Notes under the pieces: generated by a model
Told to the model about the DNA's origin: nothing
Database searches by the model: none
Seen by the model: only the letters and a program-made list of their open reading frames with translations
Origin: Trichoderma breve
Lineage: Eukaryota > Ascomycota > Sordariomycetes > Hypocreales > Hypocreaceae
NCBI RefSeq assembly: GCF_028502605.1
Contig: NC_079233.1
Location: 5,828,001 to 5,892,000, forward strand
Length of the DNA stretch: 64,000 nt
Direction: 5' to 3'
Part shown: piece after piece, positions 48,329 through 59,861 of the stretch
Layout of the letters: each line of letters begins with the position of its first letter
Position numbering within the stretch: position 1 is the stretch's first letter
Position numbers and translations under genes: made by a program

Positions 48329-51300
48329 TCTATCAATGATGTGGTGATTATTTTCTTTGTCGTCTTTTTTTATATATCTGATTTCTACTTTTCGTGTTAT
48401 ACTTTTGGAGACTTCTGCTTTCTTCAGCGACGAGAGAATATCTTCAATTATGGGTTTATGGCGTCTTTTATCGGGACAAACGTGCAGGGATTGATATGAC
48501 AGATGGCGGCACGGTTTGAAGCAGCAAAATGTGGACATCATTTGTGTGCTCGATTTCGATTACCACTTGAATAGAACATGATTTACTTTACTTGCCTCTC
48601 TTGTAGCATGATGATTATATGTCCTTGTGATCCACGACTCGAGCCCGGTACTTTATAAGCTTTGATATTCATGTAAATTGGGTATGAGGCCAGTTAGACA
48701 GACCAACGATTGGCGGTAGTGCTTGCTGAGCTAGCTGCAGTCTCAGGTATTTAAAAATCGCGGTTGGTAGGTCGACGATGGCCGATGAAGTTGCTCAGAC
48801 TTGCATAGTCGTTGGCACACGAGACGTAAGTTTTGCCTCCTATGTAAGGGGGGGTGGGAGATTGACTGAGACCTTGAGTTGTTTGCCAAACTTTCAACTT
48901 CCTTGCAGTGCTGTATCATGGGATACGTACGTATAGGTGATTGGATAGTTCAGTCAAGCAGTGAGTGAGGTAAGGGGGTTTTTCTTGGAATCACAATCAA
49001 ATGATGTTTAGATGGAGCCGGCTTTACATGAATGGATGTAGCAGAAGGGTAAAAAGAGAGATTATTGCTGAATAAATGGAGATATCGACAAGATATGCGA
49101 GACTGTGTGATTGTGATTGTCTTAGGATTACTTGATGTGGGAACAGTCAGATCCGGGGGATAGTACTCGAACACCTTATATGAGGTTCTATCGTAATATC
49201 TCCTTGATTCTATAAACCTGGTGGTGAAGAAAAGTACCAGGACGGGATGCTGATAAAGACACGTACATTCATCCGGTTTGCTCCATGGATAGCCAAGTGT
49301 AAACCATGCAAGTGAATCCTTATCTTAGGATCAAAGTACTTACAGGCTGATGCAATACGTTTATCAAGCTTCGATGAATACGCAACTCGACTTGTATCGA
49401 ATGAATGTGCTAGATGTCTATAACGAGAGGCTCTCTGCCAAGTGTGACTAATTCCAGCTCTCGCTCGTCAACTTACAGTCTCATTTTATTTTGTCTATCT
49501 AATTGCAGGCAGTCACAAGCCATTCAATATCATCTTTTCTCACTCCTCAATAGCCAGCTTATTTTTCGAACCATACGCGTAATGCAGACTGTTATTCATC
49601 TTTGTTTCTCTTATTTGGTTTCTTTCTTCTCCTTTCAGTAGTGACTTTGGTACCGCAGCTAGGTCCATACCTCCTAACCTAACACCAGATTGAGAGAATG
49701 TCACCATGGGCAAAAGGCAAAATTGCCAATTTACTCGCAACAACCCGTCATCCAAAACCCCCTACATTCCATGAGCACACGGGCAACATGTTAATTACGT
49801 GTTATTAACCTCCCCGAGGGGTGTTTAGGGTATTTTGACATCCATCCAATCTATTTTCTAGTGAACCAGCCAACAGGCACTAAAGTGACAGTTCGAGTGT
49901 CAAACGAAATACACAAGTTCCCTACCTAACGTTCAAACTAATTGCTTACGCAAGCCAACAAAGCTCAAAACCTGATAGATGAGCCACACAAAAGGCCTCG
50001 TAGATTAAAGAAAAAGGAAGAAAGCGAAATAGAAATCCCTAGGGTTCTTTTCTTTCCTTCCTCATATAAACTAGTACCCCGCTCTCATGCAGCGGCGTTC
50101 TCAAACTGCAGCAAACTTACACGCCATCGAGAGACTTCTTCCCTTTTTAATGCAGTTTTGAAGGCATCCACTTTCTGCAAGTTTTCGGTGTCTAGGAGAA
50201 GCTAGGAGAAGACCGACGGGAAAACATGTGCCTATTTTTCTTTTTCTCCTCTTCTTATCATTGAGTCTGGAGAAACGTGCCGATTTCCCGTGTTTAACCG
50301 GTGAGAATTAAGAGAAGATGAGTTCCTGCAGGGAGCTAAATTGACAAAAGTTTGTTTTACGTTTGTGTGAAAGGGCTCGGTTGTAGTAGACGGTAATTGT
50401 GGTGTAAGAGAATCAGTATGTCAGAGGAGGATTCAATACGTCAGCAGTTTCAAAACAACACAATTTGAGGTTATCAAGAAGTAGACAGGTGTAATAAATG
50501 TTAGGAACATAAAAGTGGTTGACATAAAAATATGTGCGTATTTGCACTTCAACTTGAAGTCTCACTTGTTCTACCTACCTATCCAGCGATAGGCTCGGCC
50601 ACTACGAAACTCTCCTCTCTTGAGTCCCCAACAAAGCAAGACATACATGACAACTCCAAACTTGCATTGCATCCTGTCAACGGACCGACCTCAAGCCACA
50701 AATTAGTTCAAGAAACACACAAGTCAACTCCTCCTCTTCAGACTCTCCCTGCACTCAACTCACATGCCCAAAATCAACACTCCACCAACAGAATAAAATT
50801 CCCGTCGGAACGGCTTGCCGTGCATATCCCTACTTCTCCAGGACTAGCCACTTATTTCCGTCCCCCTCCAAAAAATGCTTGTTGACAGTAACATCCTCAC
50901 CTTTTTTCATGTGTAGATCACCGTTTTTAGGAGCTCCATTTTAATGCTTCGCCCTGCCTTTGGGATTGCCGGTTTTATGACACATCAAGCCTCTTTTTTA
51001 CTTTCACTGTATGAAATTCTTACTCTAGAAGATCAAGCGGTCAATGGACGGACTGTCATGCTCGAAACCGCGTACACCGATCACATTATTACATCATTGA
51101 GACTTGCACATCCCTCTTGGCACCTGTACACAGACCTCCTGTGATACCGTCGGCTTCGTGGCGTTAGCAGTGGTTACACATGTAGAGTGACGACGCAAGA
51201 AGCACTGGGATCAGGTCAATTTCAGGTACCGTAGTAGTAAAGCTACCCGAACCTCGCAAAACACCCTCCCAATGAAAAAATCCCGTCACCGTCTTTGAAA

Positions 51301-52436
51301 AACATCAATGCAGTTTGACTTTTTGTTCTTGCTTTTTCCGTCGGCCAAAAGGCGGCAGTGGCCGTTCCCAATTTCGCTCTCGTTTACAAAGAAAAAAGAA
51401 AAAAGGAGAGAGATGTGAGAGATAGAGAGAAAAGACAGCTTCTTTAAAAAACAGAGAAGAAGAAAAAAATAGTAGCTTCTAGGCATCCAACATCCCCTTC
51501 TTCCATACCATGTGCGTCTAGAAACCAGATTCTCCGGATAGTAGTATAACGGCAAAAAAAAACAAATAAGCACTTTGTGGGATAATAACATGTAAAAAAA
51601 AAAGATGTAAAAAAATTCTGACAGATCCAACAAGATATCGCTATCAACACCCCCCATGACATGTGCCAAGACGTGTACGGTGATTTACTTTTTATAACCC
51701 AAAAGGAAGAGGGAGCAGTAGAGATGAAATTGTCGAAGTGGGAAAGGGAAAGGGGTAGAGAAAAAACAGACTCAACCAAGACTCCTGGAACACCCGCGAC
51801 CATCCATTCCATATCTGTGGGGGGAACGAACGCAAAGAGAGAGTAAGAATTGGTAATGACGCAGGAGATGAGAGGTTTAGAGGCGCAATTGGCACCGGCC
51901 GGCGCGTGTCAGATAGTCAGGTAAGCCAGAAGAAATAGGTCGCTACCCCTCAAGAAATCATCAATGAGCACCATCAGGAGGTCCAGTAGCAGTATAAACA
52001 TCGTAAGAATCCAGCGCCGCGGAAATGATGCCACCTTTTTGTGATGTGCGTTTGAGCGTCCGTAAGTGGCCTTACGCCATGCGCCAATCGAGGGGGCCCG
52101 TGAGTTTGTAAAAATAAATAAATAAAAAAAAAGATGCTTTTTTTCTTGTTGCCGAATGTCGTCGTCATCATGTAACAATATCGCAAGCCCACCCAACGAC
52201 CGAAAGAGGAGCCAAAAATCAGAGCGCCAGCTCTTCTTGCCAGCGTATGACATATACCAAGATGCATTCTATGGGAATGAACAACGTCCTGGTAGATAGC
52301 ATGCCAAATTCGATAAGTAGAGACAAGCACCAAAAACAAACCAAGCATCCGGGGACCAAAAACGCTGCCGCATCCGACATTACCCAGCCATCAAAAGATT
52401 GATAGGGAGTTGGAAGGCGTGACAAGCTGGAACCGC
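48329..52436. other. Gene-poor convergent region OPY2 / RAS2
   Basis: About 4.1 kb between two stop codons, far longer than needed for 3' UTRs. It is AT-richer than the flanking genes, with purine runs around 51370-51480 and T/A runs near 51590-51620. Open frames are all below 130 codons and look like translated low-complexity sequence. No RNA gene or transposon is recognisable, but a non-coding transcript cannot be excluded. Confidence 0.45.
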
Positions 52437-53370
52437 TCATAACACGATGCACTTGGACTTGCCCTTGTCGCCGTCCTTGCCGCGCCGATACTTGTGCGTG
52501 TCTCGGCCTCCGCCGCCTACATCGCCATTGCTTGTTCGAGCGCGGCCGCTTGCGCCCGCAGGCGGTCGCGAGGCCTGCTGGCGCTGTCGGCGTAGAATCC
52601 TAACGACGTCGTAAAAGGCCTTTTCGACATTGATGCAGTTTTTGGCCGAGGCCTCGACAAACTCGCAGCCAAGCTCCCGAGCCAGGGCGTGTCCCTCCTG
52701 GGTCGATACCTCCCGCTCGGTGACTCTGTCGCTCTTGTTGCCCACAAGCATGATGGGCACAGGCAGCTGCGGGCTGGCAGCGGATAGAGGGGAGCCCGGA
52801 TATGAGGGCGAGGAAGCTACAGACTCCTTGACGCGCTGGATCTGGTGGTGGAAGCGCTTGATGCGGGTAAAGGACGAGCGGGATGCGATGCTGTAGACTA
52901 GAACAAAGCCTTCACCGTCTCGGATCCATTGGTCTCGCAGCGCTGTGTATTCCTCCTGGCCGGCCGTGTCGAGGACCTCGAGCATGCAGGGCTGGCCATC
53001 GATGACAACCTGCTTGCGGTACGAATCCTCAATTGTCGGGTCGTACTGTGAGCGAAGGACTGTTAGCCATAAAAACGTACATCTTTTTTCGGTGGACGGA
53101 GAGCTCCTGTTTCTTCCCCTCATGCGCTACCGCCGTTGCCCGAGGCTGTCGCCCAATCGGTCAGGAGAGGGGAAAGCAAGAGTCGGTGTTTTCTCTCTCT
53201 TGGCCCTCTCGCGCGCCTCTCTCTCTCCGTCTCCCCGTTGGTGTTTAGAAAGGGCGAATGCTTACCGTCTCGACGAAATGCTGCAAACACAGCTGAATGG
53301 TCAAGGCCGTCTTGCCAACACCACCATCGCCCAGCACCACCAGCTTGTACAGCACCATTCTGCCCGCCAT
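52437..53370 (-). CDS. RAS2: Ras-family small GTPase (RAS2/RasB type)
   Basis: Membrane-anchored GTP switch controlling hyphal growth and cAMP/MAPK output in filamentous fungi. Two exons are inferred: 53266-53370 and 52437-53045, giving 237 residues. G1 is GDGGVGKT at 14-21. The effector region YDPTIEDSY begins exactly after the intron (VET then YDPT). G3 is DTAGQEEY, G4 is NKSD and G5 is ASAKN. The C-terminus is CIVL, a CAAX box for prenylation, preceded by a Lys/Arg-rich stretch and Gly-rich linker. Between helix 3 and G4 there is a Ser/Pro-rich insertion ([16 protein letters not shown]), compatible with the RAS2/RasB subgroup rather than classic RasA. The start [12 protein letters not shown] fits that subgroup. 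Confidence 0.95.
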
Positions 53371-53911
53371 GATGGGCGCAAAGTTAGCGGTTGAGCGACC
53401 GAGCTAAGACAAGCAATCCTAGGGTTGTTTGGCCGGCGATTCCAAAAGGGCCCGCTAGCGGCGCTGCGAAAGGAGCTGGAGGAGGGGGAGAAAGATTGCA
53501 CTGAGCAGAAGGGCAGCGAAGTCGAACCACAAAGGCGCGGCGACTGTGCAATGGGCGAAGGAGAAGCTGTGCGAGCGGTGCAGATGCAATTGGGATCAGA
53601 GACGCAAGTTTGGGGAGGGATGTTTGTGCCAGTGTTAGCACGGCCAAAAGACGAGATGCTTTGGGCGTCCTTGGAGCTGGCCGAGTGGACTTTTTGGTGC
53701 TCTTGGTGGAGAAGCAAAAAGGTGGATTTGGCGGGTCCGGCTTTGGATTTGGGATAGCAGGCGTCGAGGTTGGTCTGCAGAGGGTGCTGATAGGGGGTTC
53801 GAGGCCGGAGCAGCGGTACTAATAATGGAAGGGCTCAAGCTCAGTCAGAGCCGTTCGCAGATGTGCAGTTACTCGTACAGGACAGCCGGTCCGTATGCGT
53901 TTGGATGGTAT

Positions 53912-53935
53912 GGGGGATGGGGGATGGGGGATGGG
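53912..53935 (+). repeat. G-run tandem repeat with G-quadruplex potential
   Basis: Three GGGGGAT units followed by GGG give four consecutive G-runs separated by two-base loops. A second, looser G-rich stretch follows at 53961-53996. The tract lies about 540 bp upstream of the RAS2 start codon, on the template strand for that gene. Confidence 0.6.
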
Positions 53936-54235
53936 TTGAGTGAGGGATCAATCAATCAAATGGGGATGGGGGATGGGAATGGGGATGATGATGGGGCCTG
54001 GAAGCAGTCAATCAATCAATCAGGTCAATGCAACTCGTGTGCAAGTTGCATGCACGGAGCGGAACAGAGCAGAACAGCGCATGGCATGGCATGGCGAGTT
54101 TTGGAGTTACTGCTAGGCCTAGCATGCTAATGTATGTGCGGAGAGGCTTAGGTTAGCACTGGTTGGTTTGAATTGGTTTGGTTTGGCTTGGTCTGGGTCT
54201 GGCTAGGTTGATTGGAAGCGCTGAGGAGGATGAGG

Positions 54236-54282
54236 GGTACAGGTACCAGCAGCGGTGCAGGCACAGGTACAGGTACGGATAC
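54236..54282 (+). repeat. Imperfect GGTACA/GGTACC repeat
   Basis: Degenerate hexanucleotide units (GGTACA, GGTACC, GGCACA, GGTACG) follow each other within about 50 bases, interrupted by a CAGCAGCGG stretch. Confidence 0.4.
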
Positions 54283-54700
54283 AGAGGCGGACGCGTGCTT
54301 GTACTGAGGTTGGCGTGCAGTCAATTGAGTGAGGTCTGGTCAATGCCCACCCAATCCATGGAAATAAACTCAACTCGAGGGCAGCAAAACGCGCGCTGAG
54401 CGCTGCAGTAGGACCAATACTAGGAGAATAAAACGGCTGTTGGGCCGGCCAACTCAATGTTTCCATCCCTCCATGAGGACTAAGGTCCATAGCAAAGCCT
54501 CCACTACACGACCGTTGATCCATCGATTAATGTTGACCCCATCGCCCATGTACCGTACCGTCCGTTCCATGGCACCTCCATTATCCATTAGGTACTGCCC
54601 GCCCAGCCCAGCGCTACTAACTATAAGTCGCTCGAACGTGTGCCTAGCAGTCTTAGTGCCATCCATTGATAGACACTTCAGCCTGTGCTATGGATCAATT

Positions 54701-54722
54701 GCTGATGCTGATGCTGATGCTG
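54701..54722 (+). repeat. (GCTGAT) microsatellite
   Basis: About three and a half tandem copies of GCTGAT in non-coding DNA. Confidence 0.6.
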
Positions 54723-56318
54723 CAACTTTAATGAGATCAAGTGAGGTACCAGCCAGCCCGCACGAACAAGAGGTCAAGGTACCTCCAGTCTACAGACGCA
54801 GGTATCAGTACTTGCAGCCCGCTCCAATCCAATGCAAAAGCCCTGCAGGCATCTCGGCGGCCAATGATCCCCTATTTTTCATTCTCCCCTACAGGCCCCC
54901 GGGCAGGAGGCTGGCGTCCGTCTGCAGCCTGCGTCCGCCGGTATCGTATCACACCCGACTCTGGCACAGGGTTTTTTTTTTCGCAGCAGACATGGATTGA
55001 GCTTGCGGCCCCGACAGCCATGCGGTCAAGGCGTCTGGGGCGGGCTTTTGGGGCTTGTCTGGCTGTTTCGCGGACGCTAGCTCCAGTAGCGGCAACGGGG
55101 GGGATGCTCGCAAGGCGGCCATTTATAATAGCGAGCGGCGCTTGGTGTTGGCGTTTGTACTGTGCAGCAGATACTCGTACGGAGGGAGTATGCAGCGCGC
55201 AAAACTAACCTTGAACCCGCAGGAATTGATCCAACTTACGAGTTAACAGACAGTTTGAATCCTTGTGTATGTACTCCGTAGGCGCTGGGATTATGTCAGA
55301 GTGCGCGGCACGGGAAACCATCGGCACGTCGGACCAAATCCACGTATGCACATCTCGAAGTGCCATTGAGAGAAGCGACGCAAAAAGGATCTGCCAAGGT
55401 TATAGCGTCTACTAGGTCAACAGGCATTGGATAGTACCGACCGAGACGACAAGAGACAACATGAAGGATAGTAGTGCCAAGTGCTGGAAACGCTATATGG
55501 ACCAATTCATCAATACTACTATACTACTACATGTACGAGTAAGTGCCACTGTACTGTAAATGCTCAGGTTGCAAAATGGGTTGCATCGAGATAAAGTCCG
55601 AGCCGGAAACAACCAAGCCCATGGACGAGGCCTGTACAGTACTACCTTAGATACCTTGGTAGCCTACCTACAATGTGCATGTACTTTATCAGTGGCACGA
55701 ATATCAAGAGGCCCTCTCCTTGGCCCTACGATGATACTGCCCAGCAATTGTTTTCTCTTCCCAGTTCTCACCTTTTGTAAAGTTAAAGTACAATATCTGT
55801 AATATTGGAGGATCAAGGCATGCATCTGCAATGTAATTACAAAGTAAAATGCGGCCATGGTAGGAGCTGTGCCTGGTGGGTTAGTATGAATAGGAGCCAG
55901 GTATACTGCACGGAAATGTACCGAGTAATTTGAGTCAATCAATGCTAAATGGACGTGCAGTATCAGTACCAGTAGACAGCGCATTCTCTACCTAGTACAG
56001 GTAGATTTCTATATGCTCTCTTTTGTTAGTGGGTTGTACTGGTACGGCACTTCGGATCAATCGAATTTTTTGAATCCAAATCCTTTGGCACCTTGAAGCT
56101 TTGAGCCACTTTGGTTGGGCAGCACTCTTGCCTCATTCATGCCTGGTTGGCCAACCTCCAACCGCTGCCCTTTACATCATCCAGCAGCATATTAGCCAAC
56201 CGCCATTGACGCCTCTGCGAGCCGAACCAGTCGGAAGCCTCTCATGGGATAGATGCTGCTATCACACGAGCACGACATGTGCCAACCTGCGGGGCCCGAA
56301 GCCCCAGCCTGCAGTATG

Positions 56319-56336
56319 TACGAGTGAGTACTCGTA
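56319..56336. repeat. Small inverted repeat built from TACGAGT
   Basis: Arms TACGAGT and ACTCGTA are perfect complements separated by GAGT. The arms are the core of the 9-mer family GTACGAGTA that recurs in this gene-poor region. Confidence 0.6.
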
Positions 56337-57157
56337 GGAGCCAGTCCCAGTCGTGTCCGTGTCTGTCTTGTGTCGCTCGCAAGTCTGGCTGCAAATCTGC
56401 AAGTCTGGCGAGCATCCATGGCGATGTGATGAGTCTGCCGGGGCGACCCGATAGCAACCAGCGTTTGCCTGCCGCCGAAGGTCAGCATCCAGTCCAATCT
56501 AATCCAATGGTCTACAGCCTCAATCGAGGCCGATACTGTACGCTACTGCTACCCTCACTTGCCCACCAGCCAGAGCAGAAAGCTGCTCGACGCAAGGACA
56601 AACGAGTTACGGCGGCTTCGTTCGTACAAGTCCAACGGGCCAAAGCAACGCTGCATCCGTAGCGCGGAGCGACTGCGGAAGCGACATGCTCCATGCCAGC
56701 AGAGCCGGAAGCATGGCTGCAGCTTCACCAGCGAGCCTCTCAGAAGTCGTCGATCTGCAGCGCCGGCCGAGCTAGCGGTCGGAACCGCAGCTTCACACGC
56801 TCGGCTGTCCGTTGAGCGCCTACCTTGTACTATTAGGGCACTAGTCGTACTCGTACATGGACAGTTGAGAGCGCGCGACTGCTCGTACCGGTGCTAGCAG
56901 TCGCAGTAGTCGTGCTTTTCGTAACTCCAGACTGGCTACATTCGCATCCCGAGATCCCAGCAAAGCCGCTACCAGGCGCGCGGACAAGGACCATGAGATC
57001 AATGGTCTGATTTCCTCGCTGTTTGCCCCCATAATGCCAGGCCAGCGTTGACGGGAAGAAGCTAGACGAAAAGACAGACGGGGGTGGAAGAATCGCTCTC
57101 TTGTCATATCTGGTGAGCTGAGCTGAGTGCTCCGGACAAGCACCAGCAAAACCTCAT

Positions 57158-57180
57158 AGCAGCAGCAGCAGCAGCAGCAG
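57158..57180 (+). repeat. (AGC) trinucleotide microsatellite
   Basis: Nearly eight uninterrupted copies of AGC in non-coding DNA. Confidence 0.7.
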
Positions 57181-58342
57181 TGCCTCCGGCAACGGACAGA
57201 CAGCCTTTTTGCCACATCAGCGTCTCGTTTTGGAAACCATTCCCGCTCCAGCACTGACGCTTCTTGCTGACGTGCTTAACTGACTTCTAAAGAGCATCAA
57301 GTCACTCGCATCAGCTTCGCACATTTATGCATATGGCCGTGCGTGAACGGGGGCACAGAGCACGAACCCACCGCAGAGTAAGCTGTGGATATGCAGTCTC
57401 CTCTCTCATCCTGCCAGAGTCGGCATGTAGCCTGCCTCTCTTGTGAGATGACAGCTGCCATGTCCCTGCTCTGGCCCTGCTCTGGAAATGCCCGCCTATC
57501 AATTCGTCAGCTTCTTACACGCACGACCAGCAGTGCCTGCTCGTGCTTGTCGGTACCCCATCCAAGCTGAAGGCTGAAGGCTCACGAGACAAGTGCTTCT
57601 GCAGTCAACACACAGCGCACTAGTCCGGAATACTGTACAGAATATGGGGCTCTCCGGGTTGAGATCAAGGCCGCAGCTTCCAGCCCCATCAAGGGCAAAG
57701 ACAGACCACGGCGCCTCGCCTTCAGCCAGTAGCATGGCATTCTTCTCCCTTTGTCTCTGAGAGGCGCCAACGGCATTCTGTATCTATCTGTGCTCTCGTA
57801 TGCCCCCAACCTCCCGCCGCGTGCGTGGGAGCCTAGCCTAGCCTTGCTGAGCACATGGAGCACATGGAGCACGACCCGCAGCGGCAGACCGCAAACTACA
57901 TCCGCTCTCAACATGCAGTCGACCAGAGGAATTGGTGGATATGATGCTCTACAAGCAGTCAGTCTTCTTAGTACTGTTTCGGGCATCTGTACGATGACAT
58001 GACGAACCTTGCGCTCGTGACTACCAGTTGGAGTACGAGTATACAGAGCGTTGGCAAATCATATCTGCTCCCTTTGGTCGCTCTTCCACTCTGCCATCTC
58101 ATCCCATGCAGATGGCATGCTAAAGGCTAAAGATAAGTCAGACTTGCATAGCCTCATCTGATATACTCTGTTCCAAATCAGCACCCAGACAAGTCACGCC
58201 CGTCGGGGATTATCTGCATCTCCCTCGCTTATGGACAGAGCAATATTTGCCACTCTTGGTTGGCAGCTCTCGACGACCCTCCTCACCGATTGGCCGCGCA
58301 ATACTCGCCGGAGGACGTGCTAGTACAACATGCTACCATTAC

Positions 58343-58370
58343 TTACTCTTACTCTTACTCTTACTCTTAC
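58343..58370 (+). repeat. (TTACTC) microsatellite
   Basis: Four full copies of TTACTC plus a TTAC remnant, uninterrupted. Confidence 0.7.
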
Positions 58371-59861
58371 CATTGATGCTAGGATCTCATACGCACGAGA
58401 AGCCTCCATTCTCTGCTCTGATTACTGTACCACTGCGTCAGCGCGGGGAAGCATGTCGTCTGGTCAAGGTCCTTTTTCCCGGTCTGGCCACCGGGCTTAT
58501 CCGGCGACATAGTATTTGGCTAACCCTCGCATCCCACGTCTTTCCTGCATACCGGCACGCGGGTGATGCTTACCCGCGAGCAGCAAGTCGATCCCGAATG
58601 CAAGGTTCATCCACCCGAAGCGGCCCATTACCATCTCTCGTGCTAGCTTTCGGGCAAACTGAGATGCCCCAAGGATCACTTTCCAATGTCATCGGTCACC
58701 TCATTGAGACGAGTAAGCTGCGTGGTGGGGGTCACGGATTTTTTCGGATTTTTTCGCATTCTTTGGCCATGGTTGGGAGAAAATGATGGATGACTGTACC
58801 AGTACGAGTATGCGTACAACAAATGCGATGCATGTCTTGTCCAGCTGGAGCAACTTAACTGGCCGTCGGCGCAATACGAATGACCTTGTATCACGCAGGC
58901 TTGACATGAACACCAAGCTGTACTCGTACGAAAGAGCCTGCCAGGAATCTCCACATCACCTGCAGTAAGTATCACGTCTAACTAAATTGCATCAGCGGCA
59001 GTATCCGAAAAGCCCTGCCAGGGTTCCGCTCCGCCCCAGCATCAGGATCAAGAGTGTTTCTTGTAGCTGCGGGAGTTCCCGAATGGGAGCCAATAGCACA
59101 TAGGACTATGAATTCAACAAGTCAGCGTGTATTTGTTGAGCTCTAGCTTCCAAGCTTTTTAATGGCCGTGGGAGAAAAAAACTGCTACCAATGAGAACTC
59201 GGGAGACACAGCCCGTTGTGATGATTGGGAGCAAGCCCCGTCTTATAAGTCCAGCTGGCAGATTGTGGCTCACTGGATCCGTATCATGTATCATGCAGTG
59301 GCTGTGTTGAGCCTCCTTTGCCCCTTCGTATTGTAGACACTCGTATATGTTATGCATGAAACTGGAGTGAATCGTTAAGAGAGCTGTGGGCCTAGATTGC
59401 CACGATCTACTGATTTTAAAGCCCACGACTTAGGATAAACGAGATCTGAGCTTCTCTTGAAATCTAAGGTATCTGGTATTCAGTCAGTCAGTGTAAGTGG
59501 ACGTGTGCCATTGGCTAAAGCTATACATACGTAATATCATACTTCAATTATCTCGTATCCCACCTCAAGGCTGGCAGAATGAATGCAATTCAATAGTGCA
59601 ACAAAGAGCAATGCAGCTACGCAACCAATTGTCAAGCAGTCTTATGAGACATACTCTTCAAATCGAGGAGTTACTCTCACTCGAGTTTATATAAATTATC
59701 ATGGCAACCCGTTATAAGTAAGACATCTCGTATATCAACACGAAGACTTCAATCCCCACACTCAACATCCCCAACTATCCACTCAACCCCCAAATCCAAT
59801 AAGGCCAGTAGTTTCCACATATTCACAACCCTCTTTCCCCCCGTCATCTATCACTTTCTAC

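Larger units (their letters stand above)
53371..59861. other. 6.5-kb gene-poor region upstream of RAS2
   Basis: From the RAS2 start codon to the stop of the HAD gene, no supported coding region exists. Open frames reach 186 codons but overlap each other in several frames without domain-like composition. The region carries G-run and ATCA repeats, GGTACA-like repeats, (GCTGAT), (AGC) and (TTACTC) microsatellites and many TACTCGTAC 9-mers. The part nearest 53371 should be the RAS2 promoter and leader. The rest may be regulatory, non-coding RNA, or decayed sequence. Confidence 0.5.

Noticed and set aside
53791..53815. GGTTCGAGG resembling a tRNA B box
   Set aside because: The flanking bases do not form a T stem and no acceptor stem partner is present.
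54440..55000. 186-codon open frame upstream of RAS2
   Set aside because: Spans microsatellite sequence and has no domain-like composition.
58247..58786. 179-codon open frame upstream of the HAD gene
   Set aside because: Includes translation of the TTACTC microsatellite; no recognised domain.
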